Source of the DNA: Streptomyces tendae
GTDB lineage: Bacteria > Actinomycetota > Actinomycetes > Streptomycetales > Streptomycetaceae
NCBI RefSeq assembly: GCF_014650435.1
Contig: NZ_BMUY01000005.1
Span: 434,001 to 498,000, forward strand
DNA length: 64,000 nucleotides
Direction: 5' to 3'
The position numbers and the translations under genes are program-made. Positions 25,058 through 33,065 of this stretch are shown here, piece by piece (the stretch's first letter is position 1; each line of letters starts with the position of its first letter). The notes beneath the pieces were generated by a model. It worked only from the letters and a program-made list of their open reading frames with translations. It had not been told where the DNA came from and did not search any database.

Positions 25058-25903
25058 TCAGCCGATGCCGAAGGCTCCGGCGGGCGGCTCGGGCGACGGT
25101 ACGGCCTCCTCGTCGCGCACCGGCCGGGCGTCGCCGGTGAAGTCCCGCAGGGCGGGCCCGTGCTCGACCCGGGCCGGGAAGGCGTCGGCGGCGGCGCGCC
25201 GGGCCAGCGCCCCGGTGTCCAACGGGCGGTGCGCGGCGACGAGCACCGCGTTGCCGAAGCGGCGCCCGCGCAGCACACCCGGTTCGGCGATCAGCGCCAG
25301 CTCCTCGAAGCACTCGGCGAGTCCGGCGAGTTGGCCGCGCAGGAACCCGAACGGCGCCGCGTCGGCCAGGTTGGCCACGTACACGCCGTCGGCACGCAGG
25401 ACCCGGGCCGCCTCGCGCACGTAGCCGACGGAGGTCAGGTGCGCGGGCACGCGCGAGCCCCCGAAGACGTCGGCGACCAGGACGTCCGCCGAGTCCGCGG
25501 GGGCGGCTTCCAGCCAGGCGCGGGCATCGGCGCCGTGTGCGGTGATGCCCGCGCCCGCCGGCAGCGGCAGGTGCTCGGCGACCAGGTCGAGCAGCCCCCG
25601 GTCGGCCTCCACCACGTCCTGGCGCGAGCCTGGCCGGGTCGCGGCCACGTACCGGGGCAGGGTGAACGCGCCGCCGCCCAGGTGCAGGACGTCCAGCGGG
25701 CGTCCCGGCTCGGCGACCGTGTCCAGGACGTGGCCGAGCCGGCGCGTGTACTCGAACTCCAGGTGCGCCGGCTCGTCCAGGTCGACGTACGACTGCGGCG
25801 CCCCGTCGACGGTGAGCAGCCAGGCCCGTTCCCGATCGACGTCGGGCATGAGCTTAGCGGTGCCGTGGTCGGTGACCCGGCTGACGGGTATGGCTTCGTT
25901 CAC
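25058..25903 (-). CDS. Spermidine synthase-like methyltransferase-fold protein
   Basis: 281-residue protein of the spermidine/spermine synthase-like family. It has the small beta N-terminal piece (AWLLTVDGAPQSYVDLDEP), the Rossmann motif LDVLHLGGGAFTLPRY (about residue 78), the acidic VVEADRGLLDLV and the DVLVADVFGG active-site strand. Polyamine synthases use decarboxylated S-adenosylmethionine, but in actinobacteria many such proteins have unknown substrates. GTG at 25903 follows CACAAT by six bases. It lies downstream of, but oriented away from, the paralogue pair and upstream of nothing obviously cotranscribed. Confidence 0.85.
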   Translation of the reverse strand: MNEAIPVSRVTDHGTAKLMPDVDRERAWLLTVDGAPQSYVDLDEPAHLEFEYTRRLGHVLDTVAEPGRPLDVLHLGGGAFTLPRYVAATRPGSRQDVVEADRGLLDLVAEHLPLPAGAGITAHGADARAWLEAAPADSADVLVADVFGGSRVPAHLTSVGYVREAARVLRADGVYVANLADAAPFGFLRGQLAGLAECFEELALIAEPGVLRGRRFGNAVLVAAHRPLDTGALARRAAADAFPARVEHGPALRDFTGDARPVRDEEAVPSPEPPAGAFGIG

Positions 25904-25985
25904 CCGTCCATTGTGCCGGTGCCCGGCGGGGCGCCCACCCCATCGCACTCACCGTGCTCACCCCACCGCGCTCACTCCACGGCGG

Positions 25986-27167
25986 TCACCCCACCGCGGT
26001 CACCGTCCCCGCGCCCACGGTGCGGCCGCCCTCGCGGATCGCGAAGCCGAGCCCCGTCTCCAGCGGCACGTCCCGTCCCAGCTCGACCGTCATGGTGACG
26101 GTGTCCCCGGGCCGGGCGACGGCCGCCTCGCCGAGGTCCACGTCGCCGACCACGTCCGCGGTCCGGATGTAGAACTGCGGCCGGTAGCCGGTGGTCAGCG
26201 GTGTGGAGCGGCCGCCCTCGCGCGTCGACAGCACGTACACCCTTGCGGTGAAGCGCCGCGCCGGCACGACACTGCCGGGCGCGGCGACGATGTGCCCCCG
26301 GCGCACCGTGTCGCGGGCGACTCCGCGCAGAAGCAGCGCCACGTTGTCCCCGGCCTGGGCCTCCTCCATCGGCTTGCCGAACGTCTCCAGGCCGGTGACG
26401 ACCGTCTCGACGGACGCCCCGAGCACCTCGACCCGGTCGCCGACGCGCACGGTGCCGCGCTCGACGGCGCCGGTGACGACGGTGCCGCGGCCGGTGATGG
26501 TGAGCACGTTCTCCACCGGCAGCAGGAACGGGGCGTCCAGGTACCGCTCGGGCATGGGCACGTACGTGTCCACGGCGTCGAGCAGCGCCTCGACGGACGC
26601 CGTCCACCTCGGGTCGCCCTCCAGGGCCTTCAGCCCGGAGACCCGTACGACGGGCACGGCGTCGCCGCCGTAGCCCTGCGCGGTGAGCAGTTCGCGCACC
26701 TCCAGCTCGACGAGGTCGGTCAGCACCGTGTCCTCGCCGTCCTCGACGGCGTCGGCCTTGTTGAGCGCGACCACGATGTGGTCCACGCCCACCTGCCGGG
26801 CGAGCAGCACGTGTTCGGCGGTCTGCGGCATGATCCCGTCAAGGGCGGAGACGACGAGGATCGCCCCGTCGAGCTGGGTGGCGCCGGTGACCATGTTCTT
26901 GACGTAGTCGGCGTGGCCGGGCATGTCGACGTGCGCGTAGTGCCGGGTGTCGGTCTCGTACTCGACGTGCGCGATGTTGATGGTGATGCCGCGCGCCGCC
27001 TCCTCCGGGGCGCGGTCGATGCGGTCGAACGGCACGAACGTGCCGGCCCCGCGCTCGGCGAGGACCTTGGTGATGGCGGCGGTCAGGGTGGTCTTGCCGT
27101 GGTCGACATGGCCCATCGTGCCGATGTTCAGATGCGGTTTGGTGCGGACGTACGCCGTCTTGGACAT
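25986..27167 (-). CDS. tuf3: Divergent translation elongation factor Tu (EF-Tu3)
   Basis: 393-residue GTPase of the EF-Tu family, which delivers aminoacyl-tRNA to the ribosome. GTP motifs are GHVDHGKTTL, switch I ARGITIN, DMPGHADYV (Cys in ordinary EF-Tu replaced by Met) and NKAD. Domains II and III are complete (ENVLTITGRGTVVTG, GYRPQFYIRT, FAIREGGRTVGAG). Many positions differ from housekeeping EF-Tu (for example LVRRGHIVAAPGS and the C-terminal ETGLGF), and there is no neighbouring rpsL, rpsG or fusA. This is the third, stress-associated EF-Tu type known in Streptomyces; the name is from memory of that gene. A 288-base upstream region separates it from alkD. Confidence 0.88.
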   Translation of the reverse strand: MSKTAYVRTKPHLNIGTMGHVDHGKTTLTAAITKVLAERGAGTFVPFDRIDRAPEEAARGITINIAHVEYETDTRHYAHVDMPGHADYVKNMVTGATQLDGAILVVSALDGIMPQTAEHVLLARQVGVDHIVVALNKADAVEDGEDTVLTDLVELEVRELLTAQGYGGDAVPVVRVSGLKALEGDPRWTASVEALLDAVDTYVPMPERYLDAPFLLPVENVLTITGRGTVVTGAVERGTVRVGDRVEVLGASVETVVTGLETFGKPMEEAQAGDNVALLLRGVARDTVRRGHIVAAPGSVVPARRFTARVYVLSTREGGRSTPLTTGYRPQFYIRTADVVGDVDLGEAAVARPGDTVTMTVELGRDVPLETGLGFAIREGGRTVGAGTVTAVG

Positions 27168-27455
27168 GGCGGTACCTCGAAGCCTCGTGGCGGTGGTGGG
27201 GACCCCTGGGGCCGGCCGACCCTCCCCCTGCGGGGTCCGCCGGACGATCCGGGGAGGGTCAGCTTCGGGCGCCGTCGACTGCGGCGGTGAAGTGGGCGAC
27301 GGCAGCCTTCGGGGCATCCGCGACCGCGGATGCTGCGAGGTGGAAGGCGTACCGGAACATGACGCCGATCATTGCCGACGCTTCGTCGCACGTCGAATGG
27401 TTTTTGGGGGAACGGGAGTTCGACACCTGCCGTCGTCCCGTGTACCGGGGTCCGG
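27168..27455. other. Intergenic region upstream of tuf3
   Basis: About 290 bases between tuf3 and the end of the AlkD gene (same strand). It should hold the tuf3 promoter. I see an AT-richer patch at 27391-27411 and a weak possible pair (TTCGAC with an AATGAT-like box about 18 bases later on the minus strand) but nothing I would assign firmly. No gene seen. Confidence 0.4.
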
Positions 27456-28178
27456 CTAGGGACCGATGGTCCGCAGCGCCTCCCGGACGGACAGCGGCGC
27501 CAGGCGGGCCCGGTGCTCGGCCACGAAGGCGCGCACGGCGTCCGGATCGGTCTTGGCGTACTCGCGCAGGCACCAGCCGACGGCCTTGCGGACGAAGAAG
27601 TCGCCGTGGCCCGACCGGCGCACGCAGTAGCCGAAGAGGCGGTCGGTGTCGGTGTCTTCCTTGTAGCGCAGCTGGTGCAGGAGCGCCGCGCGGACCAGCC
27701 ACAGGTCCTCGTCCTCGATCCAGGCGTCCATGTCCCGCGTGAGGCCGCGGTCGGCGGTGACCAGTCCACCGACGACGTGCGCGGCGAGCAGGTCGACGGT
27801 GTCCCACCAGGGGACGGTGGTGAGCAGGTGCCGGACGACGGGCAGGAATCCCGACGAGCAGTGCGTCACATACCGGCGCAGGTAGTCGACGGCGAAGTAG
27901 TGGTACTCGCGCTCGGGCAGCCGCCAGCAGCGCAGCGCGACCGCGGTGCAGTCCGACTCGTCCGGCCGGGGCACGCCTGCCAGCACGGTGCGGGACAGGG
28001 AGCGGCGAACGGGCGAGGTCATGCCCAGGAACGGCGCCACGTCCCTCATGTACGACCGGAGTCCGACGGCCCGCTCGGGGTCGGCCGCGGTGGGGTACTC
28101 GGCGGTGAGCCGCTCCAGTACCGTGTCGGCGAGGGCGCTCGGCGGCGAGTCCGGAATCGGCCGGGCTGTGACGCTCAT
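27456..28178 (-). CDS. DNA alkylation repair protein, AlkD-like
   Basis: 240-residue HEAT-repeat-like DNA glycosylase family protein. Family features are MRDVAPFLGMTSPVRR (N-terminal), REYHYFAVDYLRRY, WWDTVDLLAAHVVGG and DLWLVRAALLHQLRYKEDTD, with FFVRKAVGWCLREYAKTDP near the end. AlkD-type enzymes remove bulky or cationic alkylated bases. ATG at 28178 lies seven bases after TATGGT with no Shine-Dalgarno sequence. An in-frame ATG four codons upstream is possible. It is divergent from the TVP38-like membrane protein. Confidence 0.88.
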   Translation of the reverse strand: MSVTARPIPDSPPSALADTVLERLTAEYPTAADPERAVGLRSYMRDVAPFLGMTSPVRRSLSRTVLAGVPRPDESDCTAVALRCWRLPEREYHYFAVDYLRRYVTHCSSGFLPVVRHLLTTVPWWDTVDLLAAHVVGGLVTADRGLTRDMDAWIEDEDLWLVRAALLHQLRYKEDTDTDRLFGYCVRRSGHGDFFVRKAVGWCLREYAKTDPDAVRAFVAEHRARLAPLSVREALRTIGP

Positions 28179-28185
28179 GAGACGC

Positions 28186-28221
28186 ACCATACGGCGATCA
28201 CACACATTTGTCGGTTAGTGT
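28186..28221. promoter_or_regulatory. Divergent leaderless promoters of alkD and the TVP38-like gene
   Basis: On the minus strand TATGGT (28186-28191) precedes the alkD ATG by seven bases; on the plus strand TAGTGT (28216-28221) precedes the TVP38 ATG by six. The two -10 boxes are only 24 bases apart, so the promoters overlap back to back and should interfere with each other. Confidence 0.55.
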
Positions 28222-28227
28222 CACCGG

Positions 28228-29001
28228 ATGCTCGATGCCACCACCCGCTCTGGGGGCACCGCCTCGGTCTCTCCCCGGACCGCCGCCGAACTCGCCGTCA
28301 CCGCCGCAGGACCGGTCGCCCCGACCGGCTTCGCCGCGCGTGTGACGAGAGTGCTGCTGTCGCCGTGGTCCCGGCTCTCCCTGCTCGTAGCCCTGCTGGC
28401 CTCGGCCGCGACGACGGTGGTGCTGTTCCAGCCGCAGCAGTTGCTGACGAACGGCTGGCCACCACAGCTCGGGGGCGCCGCGGCGGCCCTTGCGTACGCG
28501 GTGGCGTACGGGCTGTGCACGGTCGCCTTCGTGCCGCGCCCGCTGCTCAACCTGGCGGCCGGCGCCCTGTTCGGCTCACAGCTGGGGCTGGCCTCCGCGA
28601 TCGCGGGGACGGTGCTCGGCGCCGGGGTCGCCTTCTGTCTCGGCCGGGTCCTCGGCCAGGAGGCGCTGCGCCCGCTGCTGCGGGGCAAGTGGCTGAAGGC
28701 CGCGGACGGGCAGCTGAGCCGGCACGGTTTCCGGACGATGCTGGCGATGCGGCTCTTCCCGGGGGTGCCCTTCGCGGCGTCCAACTACTGCGCGGCCGTG
28801 TCCCGCATGGGCCTGCTGCCCTTCCTGCTGGCGACGGGGCTCGGCTCGATCCCCAACACCGCTGCCTACGTCGTCGCGGGCGCCCGTGCCTCGACGCCGA
28901 CCTCCCCCGCCTTCCTGATCGCGCTGGCATGCATCGCCCTGCCGGGGCTCGCGGGCGCGGTGGTGGCCTGGCGCAAGCGGCACCGGCTGCGCGGGCGCTG
29001 A
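28228..29001 (+). CDS. TVP38/TMEM64 family membrane protein
   Basis: 257-residue integral membrane protein of the TVP38/SNARE-associated group, distant relative of DedA. After a 45-residue cytoplasmic N-terminus come about six hydrophobic segments. Conserved parts are FVPRPLLNLAAGALFGSQLGL, GAGVAFCLGRVLG, and the amphipathic FRTMLAMRLFPGVPFAASNYCAAV with the family Arg and Pro-x-x-P-F pattern. It may act in lipid transport. The ATG at 28228 is six bases after TAGTGT (leaderless). Convergent with the thiolase gene, 40 bases away. Confidence 0.88.
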   Translation: MLDATTRSGGTASVSPRTAAELAVTAAGPVAPTGFAARVTRVLLSPWSRLSLLVALLASAATTVVLFQPQQLLTNGWPPQLGGAAAALAYAVAYGLCTVAFVPRPLLNLAAGALFGSQLGLASAIAGTVLGAGVAFCLGRVLGQEALRPLLRGKWLKAADGQLSRHGFRTMLAMRLFPGVPFAASNYCAAVSRMGLLPFLLATGLGSIPNTAAYVVAGARASTPTSPAFLIALACIALPGLAGAVVAWRKRHRLRGR

Positions 29002-29041
29002 GCGGGTCCTGAGCGCGCGCCGAGCCGATGCCGACGAGGCG

Positions 29042-30211
29042 TTAGACCGCTTCCAGGATCATGGCGTTGGCGAGGCCGCCGGCCTCGCACATGGTCTGCA
29101 GGCCGTAGCGGCCGCCGCGTTCGTGCAGGGCGTGCACGAGGGTGGTGGTCAGGCGGGTGCCACTGGCGCCGAGGGGATGACCGAGCGCGATGGCCCCGCC
29201 GTGCACGTTGACCCTGTCCAGGTCGGCGCCGGTCTCCTGCTGCCAGGCCAGTACGACGCTCGCGAATGCCTCGTTGACCTCGAAGAGGTCGATGTCGCCG
29301 AGGGAGAGCGACGCCCTGCGCAGCACCTTCTCGGTGGCCGGCACGACACCGGTGAGCATCAGGAGCGGGTCGGAGCCGGTGACGGCGAAGCTGTGCAGTC
29401 GGGCGAGGGGACGCAGGCCGAGGCGGGCCGCGGTCTCGCTCGACGTGATCAGCACGGCCGAGGCGCCGTCGTTGACCGGGCTGGCGTTGCCCGCGGTGAC
29501 ATTCCACTCGATCTGCGGGAACCGTTCGGCGAAGGCCGGGTCGTGGTAGGCGGGCCGGAGACCGGCGAGGACCTCGACGCCGGTGTCCGGACGCACGCAC
29601 TCGTCGCGCGACACACCGTCCAGGGGCGCGATCTCGGCGTCGAAGCGGCCGGTGTCCCAGGCGGCCGCGGCCTTGTGGTGCGAGGAGACGGCGAAGGCGT
29701 CCATGCGCTCCCGGGTGAGCGACCACTTCGCGGCGATCAGCTCGGCGCTGATGCCCTGCGGGACGAGCCCCTCCGGATAGCGGGCGGCGACTCCGGGACC
29801 GAACGGGTCGGCGCCGGGCGGCACGTTCGACCACATCGGCACCCGGCTCATGGACTCGACCCCGCAGGCGACGACGAGGTCGTACGCCCCGGCGATGACG
29901 CCCTGCGCGGCGAAGTGGACGGCCTGCTGGGAGGAGCCGCACTGCCGGTCCACGGTGGTGGCGGGGACGGACTCGGGGAAGCCCGCCGAGAGCAAGGCGT
30001 AGCGGGTGGTGTTCATGGCCTGCTCGCCGACCTGGTCCACGGTGCCGCCGATGACGTCGTCGATCAGCGCCGGGTCGACACCCGACCGCTCGACCAGGGT
30101 GCGCAGCGTGTGGGCGAGGAGTTCCACGGGGTGGACGTGGGCGAGGGCTCCGTTCGGTTTGCCCTTGCCCATGGGAGTGCGTACGGCTTCCACGACGACT
30201 GCGTCACGCAT
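29042..30211 (-). CDS. Acetyl-CoA C-acetyltransferase (thiolase)
   Basis: 389-residue thiolase. The nucleophilic cysteine is in VDRQCGSSQQAVHFAA (about residue 90), the His in GGAIALGHPLGASGTR (about 343) and the second Cys in QTMCEAGGLANAMIL near the end. It condenses or cleaves acyl-CoAs; which direction depends on context. No other beta-oxidation gene is adjacent. An HxlR-type regulator is divergent, sharing a 159-base promoter region that holds a clear inverted repeat, so it is the likely regulator. Confidence 0.92.
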   Translation of the reverse strand: MRDAVVVEAVRTPMGKGKPNGALAHVHPVELLAHTLRTLVERSGVDPALIDDVIGGTVDQVGEQAMNTTRYALLSAGFPESVPATTVDRQCGSSQQAVHFAAQGVIAGAYDLVVACGVESMSRVPMWSNVPPGADPFGPGVAARYPEGLVPQGISAELIAAKWSLTRERMDAFAVSSHHKAAAAWDTGRFDAEIAPLDGVSRDECVRPDTGVEVLAGLRPAYHDPAFAERFPQIEWNVTAGNASPVNDGASAVLITSSETAARLGLRPLARLHSFAVTGSDPLLMLTGVVPATEKVLRRASLSLGDIDLFEVNEAFASVVLAWQQETGADLDRVNVHGGAIALGHPLGASGTRLTTTLVHALHERGGRYGLQTMCEAGGLANAMILEAV

Positions 30212-30288
30212 GGTGCGGGCCTCCGGTGCTCGGTGGTCGGTGCTCGGTGGTCGGCGGACTGCCGGTGGGTGAGGAGCAGCGACTACCA

Positions 30289-30311
30289 GTGAGTAGGAAA
30301 TCTGGACTCAC
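30289..30311. promoter_or_regulatory. Inverted repeat between thiolase and HxlR genes
   Basis: GTGAGT (30289-30294) and ACTCAC (30306-30311) form perfect inverted arms with an 11-base spacer, suitable for a dimeric winged-helix repressor. The site lies in the AT-richer part of the divergent promoter region and is a good candidate operator for the HxlR regulator. Confidence 0.55.
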
Positions 30312-30370
30312 CATATCCTGGCGGGTTGGAAATTCAAACCCTCTTCCTCTGCTCGCCTAGACTGGCCGGC

Positions 30371-30844
30371 ATGGCCGCCGCTCCCAAGAACCCGCGCCCC
30401 TGCTCCATCGCCGACACCCTGGCGCTCGTCGGCGAGAAGTACTCCCTGCTCGTCCTGCGCGAGATCTGCCTCGGCAACGGCCGCTTCGACCAGCTGGTGC
30501 GCAACACCGGCGCCCCGCGCGACATCCTCGCCACCCGGCTGCGACGGCTCGTCGACGCGGGGATCGTGGCCAAGGAGCCGTACAGCGAGCGCCCGCGGCG
30601 CTTCGAGTACCGGCCGACCCGGGCGGGCCTCGAGCTGGAGCCGGTCCTGATGACCCTCATGGCGTGGGGAGACCGGCATCTGCGCGCGGAGGGCGACCGC
30701 CCCATGGTGATCGAGCACGCCTGCGGCCACGAACTGGTCCCCCAGGTCACCTGTCCCGCCTGCGGCGACACCGTCCGCCACGAGGACCTGACCGCCCATC
30801 CTCAGACCCCGGGCTGGACGGTGGCGGGCCCCGCGGTGGCGTAG
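30371..30844 (+). CDS. HxlR family transcriptional regulator
   Basis: 157-residue HxlR-type winged-helix protein: CSIADTLALVGEKYSLLVLRE at the start, FDQLVRNTGAPRDILATRLRRL as the recognition region, and RFEYRPTRAGLEL as wing. The C-terminus is unusual in carrying a small zinc-ribbon-like CGHELVPQVTCPACG (three to four Cys), seen in a subset of actinobacterial HxlR proteins. ATG at 30371 lies seven bases after TAGACT (leaderless). It is divergent from the thiolase and probably controls it. Confidence 0.88.
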   Translation: MAAAPKNPRPCSIADTLALVGEKYSLLVLREICLGNGRFDQLVRNTGAPRDILATRLRRLVDAGIVAKEPYSERPRRFEYRPTRAGLELEPVLMTLMAWGDRHLRAEGDRPMVIEHACGHELVPQVTCPACGDTVRHEDLTAHPQTPGWTVAGPAVA

Positions 30845-31007
30845 GGGGGCCGCTCCCCCGCTGCTCACCCCCGTCGCTCCGGGTTCATTTCGGGGCGCTA
30901 CGCTGCCCCTCGGCACGCCAGGTCCCGATCACCGCACGCGACGGTTCGGCGTGTCCGCCGACCGTTTATCGCCGTTCCTCGATCGCCGCTTGGACTGACG
31001 TAACTCC

Positions 31008-31883
31008 ATGTCTTGGTTTGAATCCCTCGTCCTCGGACTCGTCCAGGGGCTGACCGAGTTCCTGCCCGTGTCCTCCAGCGCGCACCTGCGGCTGACCGCG
31101 GCGTTCTCCGGCTGGCACGACCCGGGCGCGGCCTTCACGGCGATCACGCAGATCGGCACCGAGGCCGCGGTGCTCATCTACTTCCGCAAGGACATCGGGC
31201 GGATCATCTCGGCGTGGACGCGTTCGCTCGCCGACAAGTCGATGCGCCACAACCCCGACGCGCGCATGGGCTGGCTGGTGATCGTCGGCTCGATCCCGAT
31301 CGGTGTGCTGGGCCTGACGCTGAAGGACCAGATCGAGGGTCCGTTCCGCGACCTGCGGATCACCGCGACGATGCTGATCGTCGTCGGTGTGATCATCGGC
31401 ATCGCCGACCGGATGGCCGCCCGGGACGAGAAGGGCGGCCGGCACCGCGCCCCGCAGCAGCGCAAGGAGCTGGAGAACCTGGGCGTGCGGGACGGCCTGA
31501 TCTACGGCCTCTGCCAGGCGGCGGCCCTCATCCCCGGCGTCTCCCGCTCCGGCGCGACCATCAGCGGCGGACTCTTCATGGGCTACCGGCGCGAGGCGGC
31601 CGCCCGGTACTCGTTCCTGCTCGCGATCCCCGCGGTGCTCGCCTCCGGCGTGTTCGAGCTGAAGGACGCGATGGAGAGCGACCACGTCTCCTGGGGACCG
31701 ACGCTCTTCGCCACGGTCATCGCCTTCGCCACCGGGTACGTGGTCATCGCCTGGTTCATGAAGTTCATCTCCACCAAGAGCTTCATGCCGTTCGTCTGGT
31801 ACCGCATCGCGCTCGGCGTCGTCATCATCGCCCTGGTGGCGGCGGGGGTACTCAGCCCGCACGCCGCGGAGTCCGCCGGCTGA
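31008..31883 (+). CDS. uppP: Undecaprenyl-diphosphatase (BacA/UppP)
   Basis: 291-residue membrane enzyme that recycles undecaprenyl pyrophosphate to the monophosphate for cell-wall synthesis; overproduction gives bacitracin resistance. Both active-site motifs are present: LTEFLPVSSSAHLRL (about residue 17) and PGVSRSGATISGG (about 175). About eight transmembrane segments are visible. No good Shine-Dalgarno sequence precedes the ATG at 31008. A small conserved gene follows after about 60 bases. Streptomyces often carry a second copy elsewhere. Confidence 0.95.
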   Translation: MSWFESLVLGLVQGLTEFLPVSSSAHLRLTAAFSGWHDPGAAFTAITQIGTEAAVLIYFRKDIGRIISAWTRSLADKSMRHNPDARMGWLVIVGSIPIGVLGLTLKDQIEGPFRDLRITATMLIVVGVIIGIADRMAARDEKGGRHRAPQQRKELENLGVRDGLIYGLCQAAALIPGVSRSGATISGGLFMGYRREAAARYSFLLAIPAVLASGVFELKDAMESDHVSWGPTLFATVIAFATGYVVIAWFMKFISTKSFMPFVWYRIALGVVIIALVAAGVLSPHAAESAG

Positions 31884-31933
31884 GGCGAACCGCTTGTGTA
31901 GCCGTCCGGTAGCGCAGTGTCAGTGCTTGCCCC

Positions 31934-31939
31934 TAGGCT
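31934..31939 (+). promoter_or_regulatory. -10 box of a leaderless promoter for the 59-residue protein
   Basis: TAGGCT lies seven bases before the ATG at 31947 and no ribosome binding site is present, matching the leaderless layout seen at many genes in this window. Confidence 0.5.
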
Positions 31940-31946
31940 TGTCGGC

Positions 31947-32126
31947 ATGTCCCCCGATTACGTGACGCCTGGTTCCGTGCGGTCCGCCGCGGAACTGAAC
32001 GATCAGATCCGCGCGCTGTGGCGGCGCGCGGGCGGGACCCTGTCCGCGCAGGAGCGCGTGGAGTACGAGCTGCTGGTGGTCGAGTGGGCGAGCGCGATCC
32101 GCGGCGAGGTCATCGAGGCGGCCTGA
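31947..32126 (+). CDS. Small conserved-type hypothetical protein
   Basis: 59 residues starting MSPDYVTPG, mostly helical and charged (SAAELNDQIRALWRRAGGTL, then RVEYELLVVEWASAIRGEV). It has no signal peptide or cysteine. Codon use follows the high-GC third-position pattern, and it has its own TAGGCT promoter box, so I believe it is real, but I do not recognise a function. The frame opens ten codons earlier at another ATG, but that start lies before the -10 box. Confidence 0.65.
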   Translation: MSPDYVTPGSVRSAAELNDQIRALWRRAGGTLSAQERVEYELLVVEWASAIRGEVIEAA

Positions 32127-32174
32127 GCCGCGGGGGCCGCCCTGCCGCGCAGACGACCCCGTCCCCGGTTTCGT

Positions 32175-32915
32175 TCAGCGTCCGCCCGCCACCCGGAGCA
32201 CCGTCCCCGTCGTGTACGACGCCTCGGGCGACAGCAGCCAGGAGATCGCCGCGGCGATCTCCTCCGCCCGGCCCGCACGCCCCATCGGCACCGCCGCCCC
32301 CATCCGCGCGGCCCGGCCGGCGTCGCCCGCCGCCGCGTGCATCTCGGTGTCGATCACCCCGGGTGCGACGGCGTTGACCCGGATCCCGTCCGGGCCGAGT
32401 TCCTTGGCCAGGCCCAGCGTCAGCGCGTCGACACCGGCCTTGCTCGCCGCGTAGTGCACGTACTCCCCCGGGCTGCCGAGGGTCGCGGCGCCCGACGACA
32501 CGTTCACGATCGCGCCGCTGCCCCGCGGCGTCATCAGCCGCGCGGCCCGCCGGGCGCACAGCAGCACCCCGAGCAGGTTGACGTCGAGGACCCGGCGCAG
32601 GTCCGCGGTGTCGCTGTCGGCGAGCCGCCCCAGCGGGCCGGTCACGGCCGCGTTGTTCACCAGCCCCGTCACCGGGCCCAGCCGCTCCTCCGCCACGTCG
32701 AAGAGCCGCTCGACGTCGGCCTCGACGGACGTGTCCGCCCGCACCGCGACCCCGCGGCCTCCCGCGTCGCGCACCCCCGCCACGACCGTCTCGGCGGCCG
32801 CGGAGTCGCGCGCGTAGCCCACGACGACATCGTGCCCGTCCGCCGCGAGGCGCAGACAGGTCGCCGCACCGATCCCCCGGCTGCCGCCGGTGACCACCGT
32901 GATGGGTCGTGCCAT
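32175..32915 (-). CDS. SDR family oxidoreductase
   Basis: 246-residue short-chain dehydrogenase/reductase. Cofactor motif TGGSRGIGAAT (residue 8), LVNNAAVTG, catalytic serine in VNVSSGAA and YxxxK as HYAASKAGV, PG motif VAPGVIDTE, and a C-terminus ending YTTGTVLRVAGGR. It would be an NAD(P)-dependent dehydrogenase of unknown substrate. GGAGG lies seven bases before ATG at 32915. A perfect 17-base palindrome stands 17 bases upstream, so it is probably repressed by a dimeric regulator encoded elsewhere, as no regulator gene is adjacent. Confidence 0.9.
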   Translation of the reverse strand: MARPITVVTGGSRGIGAATCLRLAADGHDVVVGYARDSAAAETVVAGVRDAGGRGVAVRADTSVEADVERLFDVAEERLGPVTGLVNNAAVTGPLGRLADSDTADLRRVLDVNLLGVLLCARRAARLMTPRGSGAIVNVSSGAATLGSPGEYVHYAASKAGVDALTLGLAKELGPDGIRVNAVAPGVIDTEMHAAAGDAGRAARMGAAVPMGRAGRAEEIAAAISWLLSPEASYTTGTVLRVAGGR

Positions 32916-32931
32916 GAGGTACCTCCACATT

Positions 32932-32948
32932 TGATCGATCATCGATCA
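32932..32948. promoter_or_regulatory. Perfect 17-base palindrome upstream of the SDR gene
   Basis: TGATCGAT C ATCGATCA: eight-base perfect arms around a single C, located 17-33 bases before the SDR start codon and just ahead of its Shine-Dalgarno sequence. This is a likely operator (TetR or GntR type by shape). No regulator gene lies next to it. Confidence 0.65.
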
Positions 32949-33065
32949 CCTTAGACGGAGGTCTCACGCGCCGGACAGGCTTCGGTGTGATCAACTGAAT
33001 TCGCCCTCGTCGCGTGGGCACACTGGGGGAACCAACGGGTAGGGATCGTCGGTAGGGAGGAGTCC

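Noticed and set aside
31010..31030. Possible tRNA T-loop (GGTTTGAATCC)
   Set aside because: It lies in the coding start of uppP and no cloverleaf arms surround it.
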